Source: Mycobacterium vicinigordonae
Lineage (GTDB): Bacteria; Actinomycetota; Actinomycetes; Mycobacteriales; Mycobacteriaceae
DNA length: 64,000 bases
Assembly (NCBI RefSeq): GCF_013466425.1
Contig: NZ_CP059165.1
Location: 6,076,001 to 6,140,000, forward strand
Direction: 5' to 3'
Shown here piece after piece: positions 45,109 to 52,789 of this stretch. A program made the position numbers and the translations under genes. Position 1 is the stretch's first letter, and every line of letters starts with the position of its first letter. Under the pieces are notes generated by a model that was given only the letters and a program-made list of their open reading frames with translations, searched no databases and was not told the DNA's origin.

Positions 45109-45887
45109 GAGCCGCCGCTCCCACCCTTGCCACCACTGCCACCGAGGCCGCCGCGCTGAATCGTGGTGCCCGATTTGGTGGTGACGGTCGCACCTTTGGG
45201 GATGGAGGTCGACCCGCCGATGGGCCGCTGACCGACCGACCCCGAACTGCCGTAGTAGTAGCGGTACTGGTGGCCGCCCCAGAAGAAAAATCCGTTCATG
45301 CCCGGCGTGTGCCCCGTGCAGTAGCTGTCGGGGACGATCACCGGTTGACCGCTCGCGTCGTCCTGCACGCACTGGGCGGTGACATGCTGCGGTGAGAGCA
45401 ACCAATACCCCACGCCCGCGACCAGGCCGACGACCCCGACGGCGGCGGCGGAGCCCATCAGGATGCGCTTCTGCCGCTGGCGTTTGGCCTCGGCGGCCAG
45501 CCGCTCCTCTTCGGCCTCGCGCTGTTGATCCTCGTGCTTCTGCCGGGCGCGCAACTCAGCCGGGGTGGGCGGACGCGGCTTGGTGGTGGCCGCGTCCTGG
45601 AACTGCACGCTGCCGCGGGGCGTGGCAGGCTCGTCCGCTGTCGGCCAGTCAGTCTGGTTCGACCCCGTCGCTTCCGCGTCGGCCCCCCCAACGGGCGGCG
45701 GCGGTGTGTCGGCCTTACCGGGTCCGAGATTGCCCGGCCCGACCTTGTCGGGAAAATCCTTGTCGGGCAAGTCCTTGTCGGGCCGGTTCTTGTCGGGCCG
45801 GTTTGCCCCGAACGAACCCCTGCGGGGCCCACGTGGCGTGGACCCACCGTCATCAGCACCCTCAGGCGGACCTAGATCTGACCCCAA
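45105..45887 (-). CDS. Single-pass membrane protein, YjfM/DUF1190-like tail
   Basis: 260-residue protein with four parts. Residues 1-108 are Pro/Asp/Lys/Gly-rich and disordered, with four 5-residue repeats (RPDKN/RPDKD/LPDKD/FPDKV). Residues 109-141 are strongly charged and probably coiled-coil (RARQKHEDQQREAEEERLAA). Residues 143-164 are a membrane helix. Residues 165-260 are outside, with two Cys (173, 190), an aromatic patch (GFFFWGGHQYRYYYG) and a Gly-rich tail GTTIQRGGLGGSGG. The tail pattern resembles the C-terminus of E. coli YjfM (TTVTRGGFG). First gene of the set with the ATP-grasp ligase (GTGA overlap) and DUF350 gene. The YjfM link is an inference from tail, topology and neighbours. 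Confidence 0.72.
   Translation of the reverse strand: MGSDLGPPEGADDGGSTPRGPRRGSFGANRPDKNRPDKDLPDKDFPDKVGPGNLGPGKADTPPPPVGGADAEATGSNQTDWPTADEPATPRGSVQFQDAATTKPRPPTPAELRARQKHEDQQREAEEERLAAEAKRQRQKRILMGSAAAVGVVGLVAGVGYWLLSPQHVTAQCVQDDASGQPVIVPDSYCTGHTPGMNGFFFWGGHQYRYYYGSSGSVGQRPIGGSTSIPKGATVTTKSGTTIQRGGLGGSGGKGGSGGS
45744..45803 (-). repeat. Four 15-bp repeats in the YjfM-like gene
   Basis: Four in-frame 15-bp units around CTTGTCGGG (plus strand) encode pentapeptides of pattern xPDKx near residues 29-48. They lie in the predicted disordered N-terminal region. Frame-preserving copy-number variation would be possible. Confidence 0.85.
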
Positions 45888-45972
45888 CTACCCGCCCTCC
45901 GGTCCACTCCGGTCGCAACCCGGGCGATACGCGAACACGCGGGCAGTCTCCCACATCTCGGGAGCAACAATG

Positions 45973-46803
45973 TCAAGACCACCATCGCTCAAGGACCCGT
46001 GCCACGCCGTCGTCGCTGTTGGGGGCCGTCACCTCGTCGGCAGCGGCCCGCGCCTCGGGGTGCGCGTTGCCCATCGCCACGCCCAAACCCGCTTCCAGCA
46101 ACATCGGGATGTCGTTGGGCATGTCGCCGAACGTGATCGCGTCGCCGATCTCGATGCCCAGCGGTCGGGCGACCTCGCGCAGACCGGTGGCCTTGCTGAT
46201 GCCGCGCGGCACGATTTCGAGCAAACCGTTGTTAGTGGAGTACGTCAGATCGCCCTCGGCGCCGATCTGCCCGGCCATCGCAGCCGCCATATCGGCGCTG
46301 GACACCCCCGCCTTGCGGATCAGCAGCTTGATCGCCGGCGCACTGAGCAAATCGTCGAAGGACACCTCGGTGTTGTCGGGATTGAGCCAGGCGTGTTCAT
46401 ATCCCGGCGAGCTGACGAACTGCGGGGTCGCCGAGTCGTGTGCGCGTTCCCCGATCCGCTCGACCGCCAATCCCGCGCCGGGTATGACGCGGCGGGTGAT
46501 GTCGGCCAGCACCGCCAGGGTCTCAACGGACAGGGTGCGCGCAGAGACCACCCGGTCGTGTTCGGGGTCGTAGACGACGGCGCCGTTGGCGCAAACGGCC
46601 ATCGGCGCAAATCCCAGGGCCTCGACGACCGGCCTGACCCAGCGCGGGGGGCGGCCGGTGGCCAACACGAATTGAGCGCCGTCGGCGACAGCAGCCAGCA
46701 CCGCCGCCCGGGTTCGCGGGGTGAGGGTCTCGTCCTCGTTGAACAGGGTGCCGTCGACGTCGCACCCGATGAGCGCAGGCCTACGGCTGGCGGGAGTCGT
46801 CAG
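45973..46803 (-). CDS. HAD-superfamily (Cof-type) phosphatase, Rv3813c type
   Basis: Predicted hydrolase of the HAD superfamily, Cof subfamily; the physiological substrate is unknown. Landmarks are motif I CDVDGTLFNEDE, LATGRPPRW, AVCANGAVVYDP, LEIVPRGISKATGL (motif III region) and FGDMPNDIPMLLEAG (motif IV). The start is unclear: upstream of the first motif there is no ATG, GTG or TTG until GTG 46923, deep inside the preceding acyltransferase gene. CTG 46803 (TTPASRRPALIG) gives 276 residues, close to the usual length, and overlaps the upstream stop by about 20 nt, so I use it with reservation. Confidence 0.87.
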   Translation of the reverse strand: MTTPASRRPALIGCDVDGTLFNEDETLTPRTRAAVLAAVADGAQFVLATGRPPRWVRPVVEALGFAPMAVCANGAVVYDPEHDRVVSARTLSVETLAVLADITRRVIPGAGLAVERIGERAHDSATPQFVSSPGYEHAWLNPDNTEVSFDDLLSAPAIKLLIRKAGVSSADMAAAMAGQIGAEGDLTYSTNNGLLEIVPRGISKATGLREVARPLGIEIGDAITFGDMPNDIPMLLEAGLGVAMGNAHPEARAAADEVTAPNSDDGVARVLERWWS

Positions 46804-47584
46804 CGTGGCCCGCCTTCTTCGGGTTTTTAGAGGTGACGCCGTCGTACCCGAGTTTCTGCGCTCGCTCAGCCAACTCGGCGATCCGGAATTCCTTGGACTC
46901 GTCCGGGGTCGGCGCGCTGCCACCCAGCCGTCGCGGCACCCAGTACTCGCCCTCGGGATGCGGATACTGCTCCTGCACCCAGTGCAGCATCGCTTCCATC
47001 GCCTGCCGAAGGATAGCGTTGAATTCTTCGGCGGTGCCCTGCGGCCACAGCGGCCGTCCGATTGCGGCGGTGATCGGCACCTTGCTGCGGAACAGCTTCT
47101 TCGGGTGGTCTTTGGGCCAGATCCGGTGCGCGCCCCAGACGATCATCGGGATGATCGGCACGTTCGCCTCGATCGCCATTCGGGCCGCGCCGGTCTTGAA
47201 CTCCCGCAACTCGAAGCTGCGGCTGATGGTTGCCTCCGGGTGCACTCCGACGAGTTCACCCTCGCGCAGCCGCTGCACGGCCACCGCGTACGCCTCGGCG
47301 CCCATGGTGCGGTCCACTGGAATCAGCTGGATGTGCTTGATGACGTAGTTGACCGCTTTCACGTCTGCCATCTCGGCTTTGATCATGAACCGCAGCCGAC
47401 GCTTGCGTTCCTTGGCGGCCAGCGACGCCGGGATCCAGTCCACGTAGCTCGTGTGGTTGAGCGCGATGATCGCTCCGCCGCGCTCGGGAATGTTCTCCAA
47501 ACCCTGATAAGTGATCTTGTTGCCGTTCAGCGCCACGACCGACGGAACAAGATATTCCAGCATGCGAAATACCGGCTCAGCCAT
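46781..47584 (-). CDS. PlsC-type acyltransferase, Rv3814c type
   Basis: Predicted 1-acylglycerol-3-phosphate acyltransferase-like enzyme of phospholipid or glycolipid acylation. The 267-residue product has the acyltransferase motif NHTSYVDW (HxxxxD), IPVDR, VHPEATISRS in place of the usual EGTRS block, and VPIIPMIVWGAHRI. I chose ATG 47584 (MAEPVFRM), which matches the H37Rv N-terminus and has GGAG at a suitable distance; the frame is open 15 codons further. It follows the second acyltransferase gene on the same strand and precedes the HAD gene, which it overlaps slightly. Confidence 0.92.
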   Translation of the reverse strand: MAEPVFRMLEYLVPSVVALNGNKITYQGLENIPERGGAIIALNHTSYVDWIPASLAAKERKRRLRFMIKAEMADVKAVNYVIKHIQLIPVDRTMGAEAYAVAVQRLREGELVGVHPEATISRSFELREFKTGAARMAIEANVPIIPMIVWGAHRIWPKDHPKKLFRSKVPITAAIGRPLWPQGTAEEFNAILRQAMEAMLHWVQEQYPHPEGEYWVPRRLGGSAPTPDESKEFRIAELAERAQKLGYDGVTSKNPKKAGHADDSRQP

Positions 47585-47629
47585 TTCACGATTCTCCTTC
47601 ACACCTAGAGCTGGTGCGATGTCTGACAC

Positions 47630-48409
47630 TCACTGCTCCGTGGCACCCCCTGGGTGGGCCTTTTCCGCACGCCGGGCGGCTTTGGCCGCCGCCTCCTCGG
47701 CATCCAGCTGAGCTGCCTCGGCCAGCGACGGCGCTCCGCCGCCCAGCCGGCGGGGCACCCAGAACTCGCCGGCCGGGTGCGGCCCGTACTGCTCTTGCGC
47801 GCGTACCAGCAAATGCTGCATCCGGGAACGCAGCAGGCCGTTCAGTTCGTCGACGGGCAGGGTCGGGGCGATCGGTTCGCCGACGATGATCTGAACGGGC
47901 ACCTTGGGGCGGTAGATCTTCTTGGGGTGATCCTTCGTCCAGATCCGCTGTGCGCCCCAGACGATGTGCGGGACGATCGGAACCCCCGCGTCGATGGCCA
48001 TCCGGCCCGCCCCGGACTTGAACTCCTTGATCTCGAAGCTGCGGCTGATCGTCGCTTCCGGGTAGACGCCGACCAGCTCACCGGCTTTGAGGTTCGCTAC
48101 GGCGGCGCTATAGGAAGCGGCGCCGCTGTCTCGGTCCACCGGAATGTGCCGGAAGGAACGCATCAACGGCCCAGTGATCTTGTGGTCGAAAACCTCCTGC
48201 TTGGCCATGAACCGCACTTTGCGGCCGAGGCCCTGGCGGTAGGCGGGCAGACCGGCCAGCATGAAGTCCAGGTAGCCGGTGTGGTTAATTGCGACCACGG
48301 CGCCGCCACTGGTCGGGAGGTTCTCCACACCGCTGACGGAGATCTTGAGACCCTGCAGGCGAAAGATCATCCGGGCGAGCGTGATGGCAGTGCCGTATGC
48401 GGGTTCCAC
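47630..48409 (-). CDS. PlsC-type acyltransferase, Rv3816c type
   Basis: Second acyltransferase of the pair, 259 residues, equal in length to H37Rv Rv3816c. Motifs are NHTGYLDF, HIPVDRDSGAASYS, VYPEATISRSFEIKEF and VPIVPHIVWGAQRIW. The C-terminal tail is rich in Ala and Glu. It shares roughly the whole fold and about half of its motifs with the downstream acyltransferase and probably arose by tandem duplication. H37Rv has three such genes in this place (Rv3814c-Rv3816c); only two are present here. Confidence 0.92.
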   Translation of the reverse strand: MEPAYGTAITLARMIFRLQGLKISVSGVENLPTSGGAVVAINHTGYLDFMLAGLPAYRQGLGRKVRFMAKQEVFDHKITGPLMRSFRHIPVDRDSGAASYSAAVANLKAGELVGVYPEATISRSFEIKEFKSGAGRMAIDAGVPIVPHIVWGAQRIWTKDHPKKIYRPKVPVQIIVGEPIAPTLPVDELNGLLRSRMQHLLVRAQEQYGPHPAGEFWVPRRLGGGAPSLAEAAQLDAEEAAAKAARRAEKAHPGGATEQ

Positions 48410-48478
48410 AGCAGTTCAGCCTAGTGCTCCAGCCCGTCGTGTGGCCCAAGTGGCAAAGAAAGGCGAGGTGAAACGCTG

Positions 48479-49210
48479 GTGTACCCCGAGTCGCCCCCCG
48501 AGGTGCCGGCGGTAGTCGACCGCCTGGCGGCAGGGCGTCCCGTGCGTGCGATATGGCGCAACGAGCTAGGCGGCGTCACCTTCCGGGTCGGCTCGTCCGC
48601 CGAGTCGCTCACCGAGTTCGTCAAGGTTGGTGGCGGCCACGACTTCGCCGGCGAAGCGCGCCGATTGCGCTGGGCGGGGCGGTACATTCCGGTGCCGCGG
48701 GTGTTGGACTTCGGTACCGACGAGCAGGGCCGCGCATGGCTGCATACCCGCGGGTTGCCCGGTGTGTCCGCGGTTCACCCGCGCTTTAGGTCGGCACCGG
48801 AGGTCGCGGTGCGGGCCATCGCTGTGGGCTTGCGCACAATGCATGACAGTCTGCCGGTGTCGTCGTGCCCGTTCGATTGGTCGGTGCCGACCAGGATGGC
48901 CGAGCTGTCTCCGATGCACCGGGCGAACCTGCCGGAGCCACCCCAGGTGGATCGGCTGGTGGTCTGCCACGGCGACGCGTGCGCTCCCAACACCTTGATC
49001 GACGACGTCGGCCGCTATTGCGGGCACGTGGACCTGGGCGCACTCGGCTTGGCCGACCGGTGGGCCGATCTGGCGGTGGCAACGCTTTCGTTGGGGTGGA
49101 ACTTCCCGGGCCGCGACTGGGACTCGGAGTTCTTCTCCGCCTACGGCATCGACCCCGACCCGGTACGCATCGCCTTCTACCGGCGGCTCTGGCAGGACCC
49201 CGACCTCTGA
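48479..49210 (+). CDS. APH-family phosphotransferase, Rv3817 type
   Basis: Member of the aminoglycoside phosphotransferase/choline kinase superfamily, 243 residues. The catalytic loop is VCHGDACAPNTLI (Asp and Asn in HGDxxxxN) and the metal-binding region is GHVDLGALGLADRWADLAV. The nucleotide-binding N-lobe includes RAIWRNELGGVTFRV and WLHTRGLPG. The start is GTG 48479, the first plausible codon after the divergent acyltransferase gene. The family has many substrates besides antibiotics; resistance should not be assumed. It is followed after 59 nt by the metallo-beta-lactamase/Rieske gene. Confidence 0.85.
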   Translation: MYPESPPEVPAVVDRLAAGRPVRAIWRNELGGVTFRVGSSAESLTEFVKVGGGHDFAGEARRLRWAGRYIPVPRVLDFGTDEQGRAWLHTRGLPGVSAVHPRFRSAPEVAVRAIAVGLRTMHDSLPVSSCPFDWSVPTRMAELSPMHRANLPEPPQVDRLVVCHGDACAPNTLIDDVGRYCGHVDLGALGLADRWADLAVATLSLGWNFPGRDWDSEFFSAYGIDPDPVRIAFYRRLWQDPDL

Positions 49211-49269
49211 CTCAAGCTAAGCTCTGGACTGGGATTGCAGGCACCCGGATGGGTGAACGGAAGGTATTT

Positions 49270-50820
49270 GTGCAGGTCACAAGCGTCGGTCATGCTGGCT
49301 TTCTGATCCAGACCCATGCGGGCAGCATTCTGTGCGACCCGTGGGTCAACCCGGCCTACTTCGCCTCGTGGGTGCCGTTTCCGGACAACCGCGAGCTGGA
49401 CTGGGACGCGCTGGGCGCCTGCGATTACCTGTACGTCTCACACCTGCATAAGGACCACTTCGACGCCAAGCTGCTGGCCGAGCACGTCAACAAAGATGCG
49501 CTGGTCCTGCTGCCCGATTTTCCGGTGCCCGACCTGCGCAACGAGTTCGAGAAGCTGGGGTTTCACCGGTTCTTCGAGACCACCGACTCAGTCCAGCACC
49601 GGGTGTCGGGACCCAAGGGCGACCTTGACGTCATGGTCATCGCCCTGCGCGCGCCCGCCGACGGCCCGATCGGAGACTCCGCGCTGGTGGTCTCCGATGG
49701 CGCGACCACCCTGTTCAACATGAACGACGCACGCCCGGTCGACCTGGATGTGCTGGCCGCCGACTTCGGCGCGATCGATGTGCATCTGCTGCAGTATTCG
49801 GGCGCGATCTGGTACCCGATGGTCTACGACATGCCGGTTCGCGCCAAGGAGGCGTTCGGTATTCAGAAGCGGCAGCGGCAGATGGATCGCGCCCGCCAGT
49901 ACATCGCCCAGGTGGGTGCGACCTGGGTGGTGCCGTCGGCTGGTCCGCCGTGCTTCCTGGACGCCGAGCTGCGGCACCTCAACGACGACCATGGGGATCC
50001 GGCCAACATCTTCCCCGACCAGTTGGTGTTCCTGGATCAGATGCGCAGCCACGGCCACGACGGTGGTCTGTTAATGATCCCGGGGTCGGTGGCCGATTTC
50101 GCCGGCTCAACGCTGAATTCGCTGCGCCACCCGTTGCCCACCGACCAGGTAGAAGCCATCTTCACCACCGGCAAAGCGGCCTACATCGAGGCGTTCGCCG
50201 AGCGGATGGCGCCGGTGCTGGCCGCCGAGAAGGCCACCTGGGCCCCCGCAACCGGCGAGCCGCTGCTGGAGCCGTTGCGCGCACTGTTCGAGCCGATCAT
50301 GCTGCAGAGCGACGAGATCTGCGATGGCATCGGCTACCCGGTGGAGTTGGTCATCGGCCCCGAGACCGTGATCTTGGATTTCCCGAAACGTGCTGTGCGG
50401 GAAGGTGTTCCCGACGAGAAGTTCCGTTACGGCTTCGCGATCGAACCGGAGTTGGTGCGCACGGTGCTGCGCGACAAAGAGCCGGACTGGGTCAACACCA
50501 TCTTCTTGTCCACTAGGTTTCGGGCTTGGCGCGTCGGTGGCTACAACGAATACCTGTATACCTTCTTCAAGTGCTTGACCGACGAGCGAATTGCCTACGC
50601 CGACGGCTGGTTCGCCGAATCGCATGATGACTCGGCCTCGATCATCTTGGACGGGTGGGAGATTGCGCGTCGTTGTCCGCACTTGAAAGCGGATTTGTCC
50701 AAATTTGGTGTGATCGAAGGTAATACGCTGACGTGCAATCTGCATGGTTGGCAGTGGCGCCTGGACGACGGTCGCTGCCTGACCACGCGGGGGCACGAGC
50801 TGAGGAGCTGCCGCGCATGA
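49270..50820 (+). CDS. Metallo-beta-lactamase / Rieske [2Fe-2S] fusion protein, Rv3818 type
   Basis: 516-residue protein of unknown substrate with two redox or metal domains. The N-terminal half is a UlaG-like metallo-beta-lactamase fold: GHAGFLIQT, LYVSHLHKDHFD (HxHxDH metal motif) and WVVPSAGPPCFLD. The last 60 residues are a Rieske domain with ligands in CPHLKA and CNLHGWQW. GTG 49270 is chosen because GGAAGG lies 6 nt upstream and the product then equals the H37Rv length; ATG 49249 is an alternative 7 codons upstream. Its stop overlaps the start of the next small gene (ATGA). The two domain types resemble those of CMP-N-acetylneuraminate hydroxylase but in reversed order. Confidence 0.9.
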   Translation: MQVTSVGHAGFLIQTHAGSILCDPWVNPAYFASWVPFPDNRELDWDALGACDYLYVSHLHKDHFDAKLLAEHVNKDALVLLPDFPVPDLRNEFEKLGFHRFFETTDSVQHRVSGPKGDLDVMVIALRAPADGPIGDSALVVSDGATTLFNMNDARPVDLDVLAADFGAIDVHLLQYSGAIWYPMVYDMPVRAKEAFGIQKRQRQMDRARQYIAQVGATWVVPSAGPPCFLDAELRHLNDDHGDPANIFPDQLVFLDQMRSHGHDGGLLMIPGSVADFAGSTLNSLRHPLPTDQVEAIFTTGKAAYIEAFAERMAPVLAAEKATWAPATGEPLLEPLRALFEPIMLQSDEICDGIGYPVELVIGPETVILDFPKRAVREGVPDEKFRYGFAIEPELVRTVLRDKEPDWVNTIFLSTRFRAWRVGGYNEYLYTFFKCLTDERIAYADGWFAESHDDSASIILDGWEIARRCPHLKADLSKFGVIEGNTLTCNLHGWQWRLDDGRCLTTRGHELRSCRA

Positions 50821-51155
50821 GCACGGTGGCCGATCTGTGCTACGACGACGGCGCGGTCCAGTTGGACCGCGCGGCGCTCACGTTGCGCCGCTACCATTTT
50901 CCTTCCGGTACGGCGAAGGTGATCGGTTTGGACCAGATCCGTTCGTACAAGGCCGAAGACCTCGGCATTCTTACCTGCCGGTTCAACATTTGGGGCAGTC
51001 CGGATCTGCGCCGCTGGCTGCCGCTGGACCTGTACCGTCCGCTGAAGTCGACGCTGATCACCCTTGACATACCGGGTTCGCGGCCAGCGTTCACTCCGGC
51101 GCGGCCGGAGGAGTTCCTCGCTTGTCTGGACGAATTGCTGGGTGCCCGCGGCTGA
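50817..51155 (+). CDS. Conserved small protein, Rv3819 type
   Basis: 112-residue cytosolic protein with no recognised domain. It has the pattern of a small beta-rich domain (ALTLRRYHFPSGTAKVIGLDQIRSYKA; LTCRFNIWGSPDLRRWLPLDLYR), reminiscent of PH-like folds, but this is only an impression. ATG 50817 overlaps the stop of the metallo-beta-lactamase/Rieske gene by 4 nt, so the two are translationally coupled and probably act together. The stop lies immediately next to the stop of the convergent oxidoreductase gene at 51156, with no terminator space. Confidence 0.85.
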   Translation: MSTVADLCYDDGAVQLDRAALTLRRYHFPSGTAKVIGLDQIRSYKAEDLGILTCRFNIWGSPDLRRWLPLDLYRPLKSTLITLDIPGSRPAFTPARPEEFLACLDELLGARG

Positions 51156-52730
51156 CTAGCGGTCTTCCAGCGCCGCGCGGCCGGCGTTGTAACCGGGCGT
51201 GAAGGTGATTCCCGGGCCGCCGTGGCAGCCGGCGCTGCCCAAATATAACCCCTGAATCGGAATCGGTTGGCCGATAAAGCCTCTGGGGCCCGGCCGGTTC
51301 TGCCCGACTTGGTCGGAGTGCAGCAGCCCGTGGCAGTAGTCGCCACCGGGCGCCCCGAACATCACCCCCATGTGCTTGGGCGTGAACGTGGTGTGCCGGA
51401 TGATGCTGCGCTCGAAATTCGGCGCAAGGCGGTTGATCTTGTCGATCACCCGTTGGCCCATCTCGACCTTGGCCGCGCCGTAGCGCCCCTCTTCGTCCAT
51501 GTTGCCTTCGACCGGGAACCACAGCGCGAACGCCGACGCCGCGTGCTTGCCCGCTGGCGCCAGGTCAGGATCGTGTACCGACGGGATCTGCAGCACCAGC
51601 GTCGGATCGGCGGGGACAACGCCGCGGCGGCAGTCCTCCCACTGTTGCTGCACCTCCTCGGGTGTGCAGAAGATGCCGATCGACGCCTGCAAGGTCGGGT
51701 CGTTCAGCGCCTCATACGGTGCTGCGAACTCCGGTGCCTCCTGCAGCGCGAAGTGCATCTGCAGGTAGCTGCCGCGGTGGTCGATACGTGCGTAGCGGTC
51801 CCGGATGTCGGCGGGCATGACGGAGGAATCGATCAGGTCGTTGACAGTGACGTCGGGTGCCACGGCGGAGACGACGGTCGGAGCGCGCAGCACCTCGCCC
51901 GATTCGAGACGCACTCCGCCTACCTGGTTGTCGGCGACGAGGATCTCGGCCACCTTGGAACGCAACCGAACTTCCCCGCCGTTGCTTTGCAGCACCTGGG
52001 CCAAATGCGCGGTGAGCGCACCGATTCCGCCGCGCAGTTTCTTCATCTGCACGAAATCGCCCTCGGGGATGCCGAGTCCGAAGGCCAGCGCGGCGGCGCT
52101 GCCCGGCGTGGACGGTCCACGGTAGAGGGTGTTGACGGCCAGCATCGTCATCGAGCCTCGGATGGCGCCGTGCTTCTCCCGGTCCGGGAAGTAGCGGTCG
52201 AGCACCTCGGTGACCGAACCGAACAGCATGTCATCGATCGCAGAACGTTCGAATTCGTTTGTGGCACAGGCATACATCTGGTCGAAGGTCTTGGGCAGGG
52301 TGCCGGCCTCGAAGCGGCCCAGCGCCCGGGTCGGCGCCTGCGCCCACATCAGCAGGCCCCCCATGCCGGCGACCGCGTCGGCCCCGTGCACCTCGTTGAG
52401 GTGTGTGAACATCTTCATCGGGTCGGAGTACTGGACCAACGGGTCGTCGCCGACACCGCGTAGGGCAACCGACATCACCTCCAGGTCCACGGTCGGCAGC
52501 GTGTCCAGACCCAGTTCGCTGATCACCTCCAGCGAGGTGGGGAACTGGACCGACCCGGCGATCTCGAACCGGTAGCCGTCGAACAGCTCCACGGTGGATG
52601 CCATGCCACCTGCATAGAGCTTGCCGTCCAGACATACCGTCCGTAGTCCGGCTTGCTGCAGCAGCACCGCGGCGGTGAGGCCGTTGTGTCCGGCGCCGAT
52701 GACGATCGCGTCGTACTCAGATTCAGGCAT
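51156..52730 (-). CDS. FAD-dependent oxidoreductase, phytoene-desaturase-like (Rv3829c type)
   Basis: 524-residue flavoprotein of the CrtI/amine-oxidase-like superfamily; substrate unknown. The N-terminal dinucleotide-binding motif is AIVIGAGHNGLTAAVLLQQAG, followed by GGMASTVELFDGYRFEIAG. The C-terminal FAD region reads LYLGSAGCHGGPGITFTPGYNAGRAAL. ATG 52730 follows a strong GGGAGG ribosome-binding site at 7 nt, so I reject the longer frame to 52847. It is downstream of the TetR gene on the same strand; a 22-bp palindrome (52768-52789) lies 38 nt before the start and matches a second palindrome upstream of tetR. Confidence 0.92.
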   Translation of the reverse strand: MPESEYDAIVIGAGHNGLTAAVLLQQAGLRTVCLDGKLYAGGMASTVELFDGYRFEIAGSVQFPTSLEVISELGLDTLPTVDLEVMSVALRGVGDDPLVQYSDPMKMFTHLNEVHGADAVAGMGGLLMWAQAPTRALGRFEAGTLPKTFDQMYACATNEFERSAIDDMLFGSVTEVLDRYFPDREKHGAIRGSMTMLAVNTLYRGPSTPGSAAALAFGLGIPEGDFVQMKKLRGGIGALTAHLAQVLQSNGGEVRLRSKVAEILVADNQVGGVRLESGEVLRAPTVVSAVAPDVTVNDLIDSSVMPADIRDRYARIDHRGSYLQMHFALQEAPEFAAPYEALNDPTLQASIGIFCTPEEVQQQWEDCRRGVVPADPTLVLQIPSVHDPDLAPAGKHAASAFALWFPVEGNMDEEGRYGAAKVEMGQRVIDKINRLAPNFERSIIRHTTFTPKHMGVMFGAPGGDYCHGLLHSDQVGQNRPGPRGFIGQPIPIQGLYLGSAGCHGGPGITFTPGYNAGRAALEDR

Positions 52731-52767
52731 GCCGACCTCCCGATAGGGAGGCTCGCACGTAGCGGAA

Positions 52768-52789
52768 GTTTTGTCAATTATGACGAAAC
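52768..52789. promoter_or_regulatory. Candidate TetR operator upstream of the oxidoreductase gene
   Basis: Imperfect inverted repeat GTTTTGTCA-N4-TGACGAAAC, with 8 of 9 arm positions complementary. It overlaps the 3' end of tetR and sits 38 nt before the oxidoreductase start. The same arms and 4-nt spacer occur at 53424-53445. Confidence 0.75.

Noticed and set aside
43942..45405. 487-codon form of the ATP-grasp gene with an extra 99-residue N-terminus
   Set aside because: The extension reads the antisense-free region of the upstream membrane-protein gene in another frame; the GTGA overlap at 45108 is a much better start and gives the usual family length.
45392..46830. Plus-strand frames of about 390-420 codons opposite the YjfM-like and HAD genes
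   Set aside because: Their composition is Arg/Pro-rich antisense shadow; the HAD gene has conserved catalytic motifs on the other strand.
48479..49210. Antibiotic-resistance gene (aminoglycoside phosphotransferase)
   Set aside because: It has the APH fold motifs but is a conserved core gene of mycobacteria (Rv3817 type). The family includes many non-antibiotic kinases, so resistance is not supported.
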